From Vanessa cardui (lineage: Eukaryota > Arthropoda > Insecta > Lepidoptera > Nymphalidae): a stretch of DNA of 64,000 nucleotides. Below, in pieces: positions 34,297 to 46,856 of this stretch. The position numbers and the translations under genes were made by a program. The DNA is taken from positions 4,223,501 through 4,287,500 of the forward strand of contig NC_061141.1 in NCBI RefSeq assembly GCF_905220365.1, written 5' to 3'. Each line of letters starts with the position of its first letter. Within the stretch, counting starts at the first letter, position 1. The notes beneath the pieces were generated by a model. That model saw only the letters and a program-made list of their open reading frames with translations. It was not told the DNA's origin and made no database searches.

Positions 34297-35039
34297 TAAC
34301 ATCTACAATTATCATTATGATTTATCAGACTGTGAAACACTACTAACTTTATTTATTCACATATTTATGCCACCTAATGCATCTGTTTGTATGTTATGTA
34401 AACGTTAGCTGCAGAATCATAAGACGGTCTCATATTTGAACCCATTTAAAAATACAAGCTATATTTATTGATATGTTGCATATTTTAATAAATTTATTGA
34501 CACTTTTAATACGAGTTACATTACAAAAGGATCGTGACATTGACAAAATTGCGCAGGCGCAATATGACATAACATCGAGTGTCCTCATTCGTATAGGATT
34601 TACATTAACATGCAAAAACATGCATCTTAAATCATCAAAGAAGGACAAGGCTTCATTTGCTCAACTTGTTTTTCTCTTTATTTTAAGGATAAGTTTCTCA
34701 GTGCCATTTCAATATTGTAAACAATATATGTATATGAGTTTAAAGAAAAACGATAATAAATAGTATCAATAATAAGTAAAGTTACTATAGTTTCAACGGC
34801 ATATAATATTTGTGCCATGTTAAAAAAAATTGCGCGCGGCGTATATTTGTAATATAATGTTTTCTGTCTCTATTTGTAGGCAAAGATGCAATTCTAATGT
34901 GCCATAAATTCTGAACAAATAAGAAACTTCTTTAAATATATTATTTATTCTTGAAGTTACAATGAATATAAAATAATAATCAACGTAAAAATCAATATTT
35001 GACGTATAATAAATATTTAAACGTTGTTTATACGTCAAT
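34297..35039. other. AT-rich non-coding stretch
   Basis: Overlapping frames on both strands (34430-34763) are AT-driven shadows of each other with no domain. Confidence 0.35.
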
Positions 35040-35207
35040 GCGCCACCAACATTGGGAACTAAGATGCTATGTCCCTTGTGCACTGGCCGCTCACCCTTCA
35101 AATCGGAACACAACAATACTGCGTACTGTGTTAGCGGTAGAATACCTGATGAGTGGGTGGTAGGTACCTACCTAGGCGGACTTGCACAAAGCCCTACCAC
35201 CAAGTAG
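35040..35207 (-). repeat. S2 short repeat, 5' two thirds
   Basis: Minus orientation: GCGCCACCAACATTGGGAAC, ATGTCCCTTGTGCACTGGCC, AACACAACAATACTG, GCGGTAGAATACCTGATGAG, TGGGTGGTAGGTACCTACCT and GCACAAAGCCCTACCACCAA. Confidence 0.9.
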
Positions 35208-36079
35208 AATTAATGAAATGTTCGTATCTGAACCCTTTCAATTCACAACAATATACAGTGTCTGCTTGTGTATCTGACGTAACTATTATCTATCATAAAA
35301 ACACCATCTCACACGTTTCGTAAGCTTTTGTTCTTTTTAGTTTACAAATAAAATGCAATATTTTTTTTACCAAATTAAAAAGGAAGATTAAATTTTATTT
35401 ACCCACGAAAGATAAGAATCTATATTAATGAAACGTATTCAAACACACGATGAGAGACAAGCTTCAAGGTCAAACTATGAAACCATTTCATGTGTAACGT
35501 TTGAGTAAAAAACGTCTGACGCAAAAATGACCACACACGTTTGTAATTCTTTTTTTTTGACGTATTTTTTTTTATTTTATTGGTACAAAGGCTTAATCTG
35601 TGTAGGGCAATGATATTCAAATAAACAGATATGTTATATCCATACTAAACAACAGAGAAAAGTGTGCCGCGCCGGGGACCGTTTATTTTAGTTTATTTTT
35701 ACATTTCGTTAAAAGTAAAAAGGATATCTTGATAAAAACAATAAGTAAAAAGGAACTAGATGTGTTAATTACGCAAAACGTATTACTACGTAATTATGAT
35801 GTATTATAACGTATTACTACGTAAAACGACTAAAGGCAAACGTCCCAATTAGGACGTTTTCTAGTCTTCACTTTTTGTGCGTTAATAACATATCTGTTTA
35901 CTAAAACATCATCGGTGTAGGGTCGATTTTTTTAATGCTTATTAAAATGTCCATTTAATGGTTGCTTAATAATAACACATATGTATATTAATTTTGTAAG
36001 TAACGTTAACTAACGCTTACATAAACAATTCGTCTAACCATGGGGAACTGGAGATGTACTTGGAAATGGATTTATGTCT
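35208..36079. other. non-coding stretch with a possible inverted-repeat element
   Basis: TAAACAGATATGTTAT at 35622-35637 is exactly inverted at 35885-35900. Between them AACGTATTACTACGTAA occurs twice (35777, 35808) and AAACGTCCCAATTAGGACGT forms a small hairpin. This might be an unknown MITE of about 300 bp; no target duplication was found. Confidence 0.3.
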
Positions 36080-36208
36080 CTTGTATATGTAATTACACTG
36101 GCTCATTTACCATTGAAAGCGAGAAACAGCAATAGTAGAGCTATAGCATGACTTAGAAATTGTGTGTCAAAGTGTGTGTGATAGTCGGGCTTGCACAAAG
36201 CCCTATTA
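36080..36208 (-). repeat. S2 short repeat, decayed
   Basis: GTCTCTTGTATATGTAATTA, CACTGGCTCATTTACC and CGGGCTTGCACAAAGCCCTA mark the head half, with the middle degraded. Confidence 0.7.
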
Positions 36209-36288
36209 AAGAACTGTTACACTAAGAGTCATCTAACAGATCTATGCTTAGACTTAGGACAATAGTATAATATTGTTTTGTTAATGAC

Positions 36289-36593
36289 TAATAACAACAG
36301 CCGGTAAATTTTCTATTGCTAGATTAAGGCCTACTCTCGCTTTGAGGAGAAGGTGTGGAACATATTTCATCACGCTGTTCCAATGCGGGGTTGGTGGAAA
36401 ACACAAGTGGCAGAATTTTTCTGAAATTAGACACATGCAGGTCTCTTTACGATGTTTTCCTTCACCGCCAAGCACGAGATGAATTATAAACAGAAATTAA
36501 GCACAAATGATTATTCAGTGGTGCTTACCTGGGTTTGAACCCGCGATCATGGATTAAGATGCATGCGTTCTAACCACTGGGCTATCTGGGCTC
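36289..36593 (-). repeat. S1 SINE, full length
   Basis: All S1 segments are present in minus orientation, including the B-box (GGGTTTGAACCCGC) and GCATGCGTTCTAACCACTGG. AATGAC at 36283-36288 and 36594-36599 is a likely short target-site duplication. Confidence 0.9.
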
Positions 36594-36812
36594 AATGACA
36601 AACAGACGAACAGTTAAATGTTTATTAATTAGAACAATTCACGTATCCTCGGTACGCATCGTACGTATACCTTGAAACTATTTTAGTAGATCCGATGTAT
36701 AAAATTCCAAACCGTTATCATACATTTGATTGTAATTAAAAAAATATTTAGGTAATTGTGTCGAACAAAAAATTTATAAGGACAAATTAACGTTATTGTT
36801 AATACCATTACA

Positions 36813-36973
36813 TAGCATAAAACAAAGTCGCTTACCGCTGTCTGTATCTATGTATGCTAAGATCTTTAAAATTACGCAACGGATTTTGATGCGTTTTTTT
36901 TTACATGATAGAATGATTTAAGAGCAAGGTTTTGTATATAAAACATGGTTGATATAATGCTGATGTTGCTAGT
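36813..36973 (+). mobile_element. HelA element, 5' part
   Basis: CATAGCATAAAACAAAGTCG, AATTACGCAACGGATTTTGA and TTGTATATAAAACATGG are present; the 3' third is lost, although a CTAG remains nearby. Confidence 0.65.
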
Positions 36974-37482
36974 ATACTGTAAGTTTGGTCGGTGGTAGAC
37001 AGATTTTCTCTTGGTGGCAGTGTGAATAATTATTAACCGTTCTGCAACTGATATTATAAAAGCGACAAGGAATTGATTTGTTCTGCTTTCATGTCTGAAC
37101 TATTCCACCGATCATCGTGGAATTGTGTTTACTCTTCAGGAGCATAGAAATAAAACCTATATCTAAAACCTGTCACCATTTTACAATCAATATATGCTTG
37201 TAAAATAATAGGTTTATCAATGGAAAACCATGACATTATAAGCGTGCGAACTGTTTTGTCTCTATATTAAATAAATGAATATATTTATAAGATAATTTAA
37301 TTGATGAGTCTCCAACAAAAATGCTTAACATTAATATGCTTAAAATTAATCAACTCAAGTTGGCTCCTGCAATTAATTATAGGAGACCACTATTTAGTGA
37401 GAATATTTAAATACTCAAAAATAATAATAATGCATTACATCAAAAACAAACAAAATCTAATTTTATACTACATCTTCTCATA

Positions 37483-37573
37483 GTATAAAACAAAGTCGCT
37501 CCCCATCGTTTGTACATATTAGATCTTTGAAACTGCACGGCAGATTTTGATGCGGTTTTCGCCAATAAACAGA
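37483..37573 (+). mobile_element. HelA element, 5' fragment
   Basis: CATAGTATAAAACAAAGTCG then GCAGATTTTGATGCGG, ending at about 90 bases. Confidence 0.6.
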
Positions 37574-37711
37574 CAAAATGTGCAAGGAACAACGGAATTA
37601 AAAAAAAATCTATGACAATCTACTTACGATTCCGCATGTATTGGTCATAGTGTCATACCAATATCATTATATTACTGTTGTTATACACAAAGAAATAAAC
37701 GATATTATCTA

Positions 37712-37941
37712 TATATAAATATGTGAAAATAACTGTCTGTCTGACTGTCGCTCATGACTAAACTTGATGAAATCGGGTATGAAGCAAACTTGAACTCCAA
37801 AAAAGGATGTTCCCAAACCCTCTCCTTAATGGAAGAGGAGGCCTTACCTCAGCAGTGGGAAATTTACAGGCTGTTACTTTACTTTACTTTACTATGACAC
37901 CAACACCCTATAACGCGTGCGAAGCCGCGGGCGAAAACTAG
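37712..37941 (+). mobile_element. HelB Helitron-like element carrying an S1 tail
   Basis: Starts near ATATGTGAAAATAACTGTCT and ends GCGTGCGAAGCCGCGGGCGA then AAACTAG. An S1 3' tail (37807-37892; GCCTTACCTCAGCAGTGGGA then an (ACTTT)n run) is inserted in the middle. Confidence 0.7.
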
Positions 37942-38285
37942 TTATATTATATGTACAAATAGATATATAATACGAAAATCAAGGTGAAGTACAAGAGGAA
38001 GACTTCGTTGGTAATTGAACGATCACGATTGTTGTTATTTTGTGGCATTGGGTACTGGACAAGGTTTTCTACATCTAGGAAGAAGCGTCGTTACATCAAT
38101 GATGGATTGACTTTGCCTATTAGTGTGTTTGTGTTAAACTAGAAACTAGTTGATATTTATCAAACTGATGGATCTGTGGTTTCGCACACTATTTTGATGT
38201 TGGTAACAATACAATTTAATTCATTGTCACCAACAGAAAACAAGAGTATTATAAAGTACTTTAATTAATTTTATTTAATTTAGAA

Positions 38286-38577
38286 CAACAACAGCCCGTA
38301 AATTCAAACTGCTGGGAAAGGCCTCCTCTCCTTTTGAGGAGAAGGTTTGGAACATATTCCACCACGCTGTTCCAATGCGGGTTGGTGGAATACACATGTG
38401 GCAGAATTTGTATGAAATTTGTCACATGCAGGTTTCCTCACGATGTTTTCCTTCACCGCTGAGCACGAGATGAATTATAAAGACAAATTAAGCACATGAA
38501 TCAGCGGTGCTTGCCTGGGTTCGAACCCGCAATCATCGGTTAAGATGCACGCGTTCTAACCACTGGGCCATTTCGAC
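38286..38577 (-). repeat. S1 SINE, full length with 11-bp target duplication
   Basis: Complete S1. The direct repeats TTAATTTAGAA at 38275-38285 and 38578-38588 are exact, so this is a clean insertion. Confidence 0.95.
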
Positions 38578-38598
38578 TTAATTTAGAAAATATTATAA

Positions 38599-38885
38599 TT
38601 TTACTTGGTGGTAGGCTTTGTGCAAGCCCGTCTGGGTAGGTACCACCAATTCATCAGTTATTTTACCGCCAAATAACAGTACTCCGTATTGTTGTGTTTC
38701 GGTTTGAAGGGCGAGTGAGCCAGTATAACTACAGGCACAAGGGACATAACATCCTAAGGTTGGTGGCACATTGACGATGTGAGAAATTGGTAATATTTCT
38801 TACAGCGTTATTGTCTATGGGTGATGGTGACCACTTACCATCAAGTGGCCCATATGTTCGTCCGCCAACCCATAGCATAAAAATA
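38599..38885 (+). repeat. S2 short repeat, full length
   Basis: Runs from TTTACTTGGTGGTAGGCTTT through AGGTACCACC, GAAGGGCGAGTGAGCCAGTA, TACAGGCACAAGGGACATAA, TATGGGTGATGGTGACCACT and CGTCCGCCAACCCATAGCAT to an A-rich end. With 53894-54187 it defines the family in this window. The GGGCTT-AAGCCC hairpin head is seen in both. I treat it as a SINE-like element; its parent is unknown. Confidence 0.9.
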
Positions 38886-40077
38886 AAGGATTTATAGCAA
38901 CGCTAACAATTCGTTTAAACTATAAATAAAAGAAAAACACAGGAGTCATGATGTCACAATTTACTTAACGTAATGTGAATCAACACAGTCGTTATAATGC
39001 CGTTAGCTGCGGAATCTGTCATGCATGTAGTATTCCCGTTTGTTAAGATATATTCTCCATACAATCTCATACTATAACTTTTTATATATCTAGATAGAAC
39101 TCAAACAAAATGACTAAAAACTGACAGTTTTTATCTGATTATCTTTACGCTTGACACTAACCAAACTTTAATAGTGTGCGCGTATATAGTGCAAAATTTT
39201 GGCCATATTGTTCTCAAATTTGACACTACATTTAGACAATAATATCTAAATAATGAAATACGTATAGAAAAATCTCTTTGTGAATATTTTTGAGCAATAA
39301 AAATGGAACCTATATTAATTGTTTATTCAAGAATGTTTTGTATTAACTCGCTACTAGGTCTGTCAGCATTTCGTTATTGATACTGTTGAACCGATTGCAA
39401 TAATGAAACGTTAATTGATATATAATACATATGCAAGAAATCTACCGAGTCGGTCATCTATACTAGTCTATTTTAATATTATAAAAAATTAAAATTCGTT
39501 TGTTTATAGAACTAAACTCGAAAACTAATATTCCATAAATATTTGAATTTTCAAACTTGTTACTTTTGTTTATAAAAAAGAACAATAACATTATTACTTT
39601 ATACTCTATCGTACACCACAAAGAAAAAAAAAATTATACAGCCTAAAATAAATAAATAATAATATAATAAATGGTTTATATAAATAAAAAAATAAAAAAA
39701 AAGAGATGTCTTCCAGGCAACCAAGTGTAGGTTAGTATAGCTCACAGAAAATGAAATGGGTAGATCTATAATAATAAATAAAATAACATTCATCTATAAA
39801 TAAAACTAATAAATACATTATATTATCATTTGTAAAACAAATATGTAAATGTTTATTAAAAAATAAATATAACAGTACAAAAGCCGATTACAATACACTA
39901 TCGCTATAGATATAGACCGATAACATAGCGTGTCAACATAATAATAACATTAGGTGTAGTTTTCCCAGAGCGCTGCACTAATTCCGTTGCCATTGTTGGA
40001 TTTGTTACCGTTAAAATGTTAAATTATGTTCATTTAAACAACGCCCAGAATTGAACAATATAGTTCTATTATAATAT
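38886..40077. other. AT-rich non-coding stretch
   Basis: Includes a strongly AAT-rich stretch at 39600-39800. No gene was seen. Confidence 0.35.
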
Positions 40078-40180
40078 TCTACCAAACCGCATTGGAACAG
40101 CGTGGGGCAATATGTTTCAAACCTTCTCCTCAAAGGGAGAGGAAGCGTAGTCCAGTAGTGGAAAATTTACAGTCTGTTGT
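40078..40180 (+). repeat. S1 SINE tail fragment
   Basis: AAACCGCATTGGAACAGCGT, CCTTCTCCTCAAAGGGAGAG and GAAAATTTACAGTCTGTTGT. The 130-codon frame 40092-40484 starts inside this SINE, so its beginning is repeat-derived. The rest (CNRVIVRLIRTLKVRG) was not recognised and is not called as a gene. Confidence 0.8.
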
Positions 40181-41616
40181 GTACCTTTCTGTCGCTTTTA
40201 TGACAGTTATGGGAGTGTTTTTGTGTAAAGGAACGGAAGTTTGTAACAGGGTGATAGTTCGCCTGATTCGAACATTAAAAGTGCGTGGTGTATTAGCCAT
40301 TATGGTATCAAATAATTTCCGAGTGGATCTTAATATAGGTATTTGTTTTTTTTATATTATATTTCCGAATCAATCAATTAAAGAATCTTATAATAAAACC
40401 TTTTTTGCAAAACTTGACGCTTTAAAAATAATAGTAAAAGATACATATTTTAAATTTAATAAGTACAGCAAGCACTCGATATAAGTTTTAAGAAAATGTC
40501 ATTACTTAGTACGATTATTTTTATTGTAGCGCCACCTTTTAATGTTTTAGTACTTTTGTCCACATTTTATCGATAACTTTAATATGTCAATATTAATATA
40601 TTTTCAATTGACTTTTAATGACTGATCCATTCATCGTGAACTCGTAACATCGGGTTAATGTACCAAGTTTAAATTTCGCGTAAGTAAAACCGCAGCTCCT
40701 TTTATATTTTATATTAAGTACTGGTTTTAATATTATTATTATGAATTAAACGTTTAGCCGCTACATTGAATGTAATAGTTTAACAAGTGAAGTGGAATAT
40801 GTTCTTCATTGCAAACACTAAACAATTTACCCACGCTCTTAACTCCTATCTGTTGAAACAGCTTCAATCAGTATTATCGATATGGACTTTAACAACATAT
40901 AATTATGTCATAGCCTAGATTTAACTACAAAAGGTAAGGATTTTCATAAATTCGCTTTGTATTACTTTAACGGTAATAAGGACTTAAAGGTAAAAGATTA
41001 GTTTGTTTGTTACAATAAACTCTTGAAATAGTTATATTGGTACGTGTTATTGGATTGTATGTAATGATTTAAATGAAATAATATCGTAATCAGAACTATT
41101 ATTATAAATGCGAAAGCGACTTTGTTTCTATGTTATGCTTTCTTATCTAACTATTACACATAGCTGTGTGTGCTGTGCTAGTTGAAATTCGATCAGGATC
41201 ACACTGTTATTATATTATTAAATGTGCATGAGTGTGTTTTTTGATTTTTTGCACAAATAGTATGTTCAATTCCAAGAAGAAATAAATATAAACCAACCAT
41301 AGATTTACGTTATTTATTTTGCCAATAGCTCGGCTATATTGTGGACTAATGATATCTTGATTAGTGATTGTTTATTATCACTGTTTATAATACAACACTT
41401 TTCAACTGAACGATTTACATCCACTAAAGTTTTACTTCCATATGAAGTCGTATTATTAAACTTTAATCTGATCTTGAGAAATTAATCTGAGTTGTCATTG
41501 TCTGTATTAATTTTAAGTGGAAACTTAATTGATTTCCGTTTTTCTTATATTTGTTTTAGTTCCTTTCAATAAGTGTAATCATAAGTGTTTGTTTCCCAAA
41601 TAAATAAATTTGACAG
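40181..41616. other. non-coding stretch
   Basis: Apart from the SINE-started frame ending at 40484, nothing supportable was seen. Confidence 0.3.
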
Positions 41617-41739
41617 GACTGTAAGGAGCTCAGGCTCCAGTTATTGGTTATCATACTTCCCGAGGCACCATGTGTGACAGCACTCAAAGTGGAGTGTGCA
41701 ATCTTCCATATTCCAGAGGTACAATTGTATGACTGCTGA
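41617..41739 (+). pseudogene. exon-like coding fragment, identity uncertain
   Basis: A 40-codon frame follows an acceptor-like TTTGACAG and a stop at 41611-41613. It is locally GC-rich and reads DCKELRLQLLVIILPEAPCV, then TALKVECAIFHIPE. LQL-V-ILP followed by a V-x-A spacing is faintly like the Argonaute MID segment, but identity is far too low to assert it. It may be a relic exon or chance. A GGTACAATTG donor-like site lies near 41719. Confidence 0.15.
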
Positions 41740-41809
41740 TCATAACCGTGAAATTTTGGACCCTAAAATTCAATATGTTTTATCGGCCTGATCTGAAGAC
41801 TCTTCTGAG

Positions 41810-42043
41810 CAGTGGCGTAGCTATCATAGGGCTAGGTGGAGCAGTGCTCTTGGGCCCCGGGGCCAGCCGTCTAAACTAAACCTTAGCTTCTGAAGCTAGA
41901 AAATCACGACCCTGCGCACAAGAATTCTTGGTATCTATAATATTAAAGGGTAATTATTAGTTAAAGAGGGATGGGAAGGAGAGGGTGAGGACCCGATTCT
42001 TTGTCTAAGCATAGGGGCCCTTCCTCACCTAGGTACATCACTG
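41810..42043. mobile_element. hAT-type MITE with 8-bp target duplication
   Basis: Opens CAGTGGCGTAGCTATCATAG and ends, inverted, CAGTGATGTACCTAGG. Perfect 8-bp direct repeats CTTCTGAG flank it at 41802-41809 and 42044-42051. It is 234 bp, with GGGCCCCGGGGCC near the left end. It shares CAGTGGCGTA termini with the MITE at 13409-13766, so both probably use the same hAT transposase. Confidence 0.9.
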
Positions 42044-42695
42044 CTTCTGAGGCCTTATGGAGACAACGAGGCATTAAACTAGATTTATACATATTATAAA
42101 AATGCAATTGCCAATTATTAAGATCCGAATTCACGAATCAAATCTAGGTATTGCCTTCATCAAATGTAACCGTAAAAGTTACGAGTTTAGAAACTGCTCC
42201 CGTTTCGAATGATATTGATTTCTTCCTTTCACTAATATGTTGCCCAACGCTTAAACTAAGGACAAATTCATTTTAATAACAGATATTTACTAATTTTATT
42301 GTTTGGTTTAATTACAAGTTTTGTCATATTCAGTCTTATGATTATAAGTGCTCAGTTCAAACAGTAATACATAGTAATAATGTTACTATAAGGAACAAAC
42401 GTAAGCTTATTATTAATATTACCTGACTTCAAAGGGTTTATAATTATTTGGTACAATGTATACCCTTTAAGAGTACCGAAGAAGCTTTCAAGAATATTAA
42501 ATTGAACAAATAAAAAAGTCGTTAAGAAAAGGACGCCTTTGTTAAAGGTTGTAAACAAACATTAAAAAAACCGTTAATTTTTTTTTCGCTGATTGTTCTC
42601 AAGTCCGAAAAAATGTATCCTAAAATGGCGGTAGAGTTTTGACATTCAAAAGTACTTTATTGAATAAATATTTTAACTTTGATGATAACACTATA

Positions 42696-42822
42696 GTTCA
42701 CCCACCCACCCCTTTAACTCGTAACACATGCAGTACTAAGTATTGCTGCTTGGCGGTAGAATATCTGATGAGTGCATGATACCTACTCAGATAGGCTTGC
42801 ACGAAGACAAACTATCAATAAA
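42696..42822 (-). repeat. S2 short repeat, head half
   Basis: AGTACTAAGTATTGCTGCTT, GGCGGTAGAATATCTGATGA and ACTCAGATAGGCTTGCACGA in minus order. Confidence 0.7.
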
Positions 42823-43791
42823 AGGAAATTACCTAAATTCGTCCTAATCTGTGATGGTAAGGTGGGTGTTACTTCTCTCGCCCTTTACCCGACTGCTTTA
42901 TTTCTTGCATTTTTATTAATTTCAATATCATATTTTTATTTTAATATTTAAAATAAGTTATTAGATTATAGTCGGTAATATAAGACATCAGCAATAGCCG
43001 TATCATAGCAGTATCTCTAACGATCCTAGCAGTTCATAGTATGTATTATCCTTTCTCTATTTATAAGGATACCAAGTTATCAATCCATCCGCCGTTATAC
43101 AGAATGTTGTCTAGACAAATACCTATGTGTTTGATTTATCAAATGTGCTAGTAACTGGAGCTAAGTGAAGGATTCTAAATTGTTTTTCTGATATTGGCCT
43201 CACTGACCTTGTAAGTCACCAAGAGTTGGGTTAAGTACATACTTAGTATGACTCAAACCGGATGTTGAAAACTCACTTAAGAATACGCAAGTCTTGTCTC
43301 CTGTAAGTATGGTCTTCGGCTTATGACGCTACCACTATTACGAATGCGGACATATAAATTAAATTACTCTTCTTAATTGAAATACTTGTTTATATAGCAA
43401 CTGCTACAAAAAATATTGATAGCGTGATTCAGGTTTGTCGACCACAAAGTGCCAAATTTTCACTTATTCGCTCCATTCACTAATTAATTGTGAATTGTGA
43501 TGACTGATAATTACGCAATCCAGAATCGTTTTGCTTTTGATAAGTTATGTATATCGTACACCTGTTCTATGTTACCATTATGTACGCCTTTAACTGATCG
43601 GTTCGAAGCCTTTCACTATTTCGATACAACAGTGTTGTCAAAAACATAATATAATCGAGTACTAGCTTGCATATTGTTATATATGTGTAATAAAATATAT
43701 TTATAGCAACTGTGATGATTCCTGAGTATAGATATTGTTATAGTAACCACCACACAACGCGACACGAAAACAATAATATATGTTTATTTTT
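42823..43791. other. non-coding stretch
   Basis: No gene or repeat was recognised. Confidence 0.35.
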
Positions 43792-44045
43792 ATGGTGTAG
43801 GTTGGCAGACAAGGGAATCGACCATCTCATGGTTAGTGGTCTCCACTGCCCATAGACTATGGCGTTGTAAAAAAATATTAATCATTCCTAAGATTGCCTA
43901 AGCGCACTCTAAAATGAAAATAAATGTTATGTCCCTTGTACCTGTAGTTGCACTGACTTACTCGAACCGGAACACAACAATACTGAGTACTGTAATGTTC
44001 GGCGGTAAAATATCCGATGAGTGAATGCATAATGTATGCAAGTAC
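43792..44045 (-). repeat. S2 short repeat, nearly full length
   Basis: From TATGGTGTAGGTTGGCAGAC through TGCCCATAGACTATGGCGTT, TTATGTCCCTTGTACCTGTA and AACACAACAATACTGAGTAC to a diverged head (TATGCAAGTACATCCCTACG). Confidence 0.85.
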
Positions 44046-44324
44046 ATCCCTACGTATACAGTCCTAAATATATGTACAAAATTTCAACTCAAGCGATCAA
44101 AGACACAAGATTTGTCCCACTGATACAAAAGTATAACGATACAGTATTTATTGTCTGTGATTATTGCTGATGCTGAAATATATTTTTGCCAAACAGTTCT
44201 TCTATTTCGAAGTCTCAAGTATTGAATGACTATTTGATTGCTCGTTACTCAATCACTCGAATAATGAGACGGATTTCATCGCGTAAATTGTGTTTATATT
44301 GTAGATGTTCTTTTTTTAAACTCT

Positions 44325-44582
44325 TAACCGACTTCTAAAAAATAGGTATCAGTTAGACTTGTATGTATGTATGATGATCCATTTGGGCTTCCAAGCACGT
44401 GTATTTAATTTCGTGAGTGTATTTTTGTATGTATATTTGTCAAAGTATTTCTCGAAAACTAAAAGTCGTATTGAGATGATCATTTTTAATCTAAGTTAGA
44501 TATACTTCAACTTAGGGAACAGTGTAAGTTTCATTAAAATCGTTCTAGTCGTTTCATAGATGTATAAGTTTTTATTTTTAGT
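44325..44582 (+). repeat. decayed AACCGACTTC-type repeat
   Basis: Opens TAACCGACTTCTAAAAAATA, then TTTCTCGAAAACTAAAAGTC and AAAATCGTTCTAGTCGTTTC. Probably related to 9737-10325. Confidence 0.4.
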
Positions 44583-45235
44583 TCATTATATTTAGCAATG
44601 CCGACACTAAAAAACGAAACAAAAATTGTTTGTATGCCTTGTTTTTATCAAAAGTCTTAAGATCTTGTACAAATATCATAATTTAAAATGTATTCAAATT
44701 CATTAACAACATAAATAATAATAAAAACATTAAAAGGTTACTAGAAATACCTTGAAAATAAGTCGGAACTCGTTATGAATCTCGACGTTTATTTCCGTTT
44801 ATAATGTATTAATTTGAGAAATGAATAACTCATTTAATTTATACGTTTACATTAATATATGTTTGATTATTTATATATGTAATTATATATCTTCATCTAT
44901 ACAATAAAATGAAATTGAAGGCCCTAACACAAATATTATTATCCCACAATAAATGTAAATTGAAAGTTTATCAACAGGGTAATCTTCAAAGTTGAATTAC
45001 GAGTAAATAATAATTAAGCGTTTAGGGTAGTTTATTAAATATTATTACATAAAAATAAGTGCGTAATTTGTTTAGTTAGTAAGTGCACGACATACATTGC
45101 CGGGCGAATATCGCTATTTTTTAATATAAGTAAGTGTTATTCTGTTTAAATGAAATAAAACTATAGGGTATACTAATCTTAGAAGGAATAAAAATAAAAA
45201 AAAAATTACATTTACATTTGATTTGTTTTAGGTCA
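44583..45235. other. AT-rich non-coding stretch
   Basis: Nothing recognisable was seen. Confidence 0.35.
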
Positions 45236-45400
45236 ATCACTTCCAAAGCACAGTAACAGTTTTCTCGAAGTTGAAAATTCATTTTCTTCTGAAATCCATA
45301 GTGAATATCATAGACTATTCAAGATTTCGACCAATAATATCGCGTAAAGTCACATCAAATGATGTTTATTGTCCTCTCGTGGCTGGAATAAACAATTATA
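45236..45400. repeat. old dispersed repeat, copy 2
   Basis: Partner of 15250-15420: ATCCATAGTGAATATCATAG then ACTATT, ACCAATAATATCGCGTAAAG. Same order and spacing. Confidence 0.45.
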
Positions 45401-45666
45401 AAATCTGATAGACCTCCTACGAAAGCCAGTAGTAATGCAGTAGTAGTTTCGCTCTCTTAAATCAATTTATTATCTGTTCAATCTTAATAATTTATTGATC
45501 TGCAATCAAGCATCCTTTTTAATTTTCTGCACACATATGGTTGGAGCTCATCAAAGTGAAGTCATAACCGATTTATTATGTGCAGTTATAAGGTTACAGT
45601 ATCAATATATATTATATAAGATACCTTTGTAGTAAATCACGCATCTAGTGAAATAAATATAATGCA

Positions 45667-45885
45667 TATGAGACAACATCACATACATTTCTCTGATCCC
45701 AATGTAAGTAGCTAACGCACTTGTGTTATGGAAAATCAGAACGATGGTACCATAAACACCCACACCAAGACAACATAGAAAGCTAATGGTAATCTACATC
45801 GACTCGGCTGGGACTCGAACCCCGGACCTCGGAGTGGCGTATCCATGAAAACCGGTGTACACACCACTCGACCACGGAGGTCATC
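45667..45885 (-). repeat. S3 tRNA-derived SINE, full length
   Basis: On the minus strand it starts GACCTCCGTGGTCGAGTGGT, a tRNA-like 5' end with an A-box-like segment, and has the B-box GGTTCGAGTCCC (about 45810-45822 inverted). The body ends TTACATTGGGATCAG...GATGTTGTCTCATAT. Distinct from S1. Other copies: 51623-51760 and 57495-57688. Confidence 0.85.
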
Positions 45886-46856
45886 AAAAAGTTTAATTAA
45901 AACCAATACAAAGTACTCTGTATTTGATTCATAGAAATAATACGTAATATATATATTAACACATATAGATATAGCATTATATTTCGCTGTGACATAAGAT
46001 ACGTGACAAAAAGTCTATAGAAGCAGTTTTCAAGGTCCAACGTGACTTCCTCCATTGAATTCGTTTTGTTGTTAAAATATTGAATAAAACAACAGATGTT
46101 TATTTACGAACATCTAACATTTACGTATTTTATTGTCGTAATAAACATTTCATATGTTAATATAATTTTAATAATATTGTGTCTTCTGCAACAGTAGATG
46201 AAATTATTGTTGTATAGAGATCTGAAATAGACATGAGTATTGCATATTTAACTAAATTGTTGATAATATTATACGAGCATGTATATATTGTATTATATTT
46301 CGCGATGTTTCGCAGACGATAAATATTGATTCTCTGAAATACTAAGTCGTATTGATTCTTTATAGCGTACAGCCTTTGAATTCCGAGGTAAGCTTGTTAA
46401 AATATACAGACACTTTATTTTTATTAAATAAATAGCATGGATAGATAAATAGACGTTAATACTTCATTTTTTTTATACTTTTCATACTTCTACACCATCT
46501 ATACTTTTTTACAGATATCGTCGTATAAGTTTAAGAGGAAATTTTTTTAAAATCAAACTAAGAAATGGTCATCGATCACGCAATCCGTTTACAAATTCAG
46601 CTATCGATAAATTTGTATAGTATTATAGCACATTTGGCAATACTCAACTGTAGCAATTATCCAACCAGCTACTTTCACTAACGCTAGCACACCATGAACC
46701 AAATTAAGCAACGATTTTAACTTAAACTCTAATATTTTCGAACTAGACTTCAAACATTATCATTTAAAATTACTGTATATACTTGAATATATTATAAGGC
46801 AAAGTAATTATGTGTGTATAGTAATGTCTATTTTGTTACGTTTCTAATAGCACAAC
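45886..46856. other. AT-rich non-coding stretch
   Basis: No gene was seen. It includes GCTATCGATAAATTTG near 46602, one of several TATCGATA sites. Confidence 0.35.

Noticed and set aside
40092..40484. 130-residue plus-strand frame
   Set aside because: Its first 30 codons are S1 SINE tail, and the rest shows no domain, promoter or splice context.
45790..45885. tRNA gene on the minus strand
   Set aside because: It is the tRNA-derived head of the S3 SINE, also seen at 57.6 kb.
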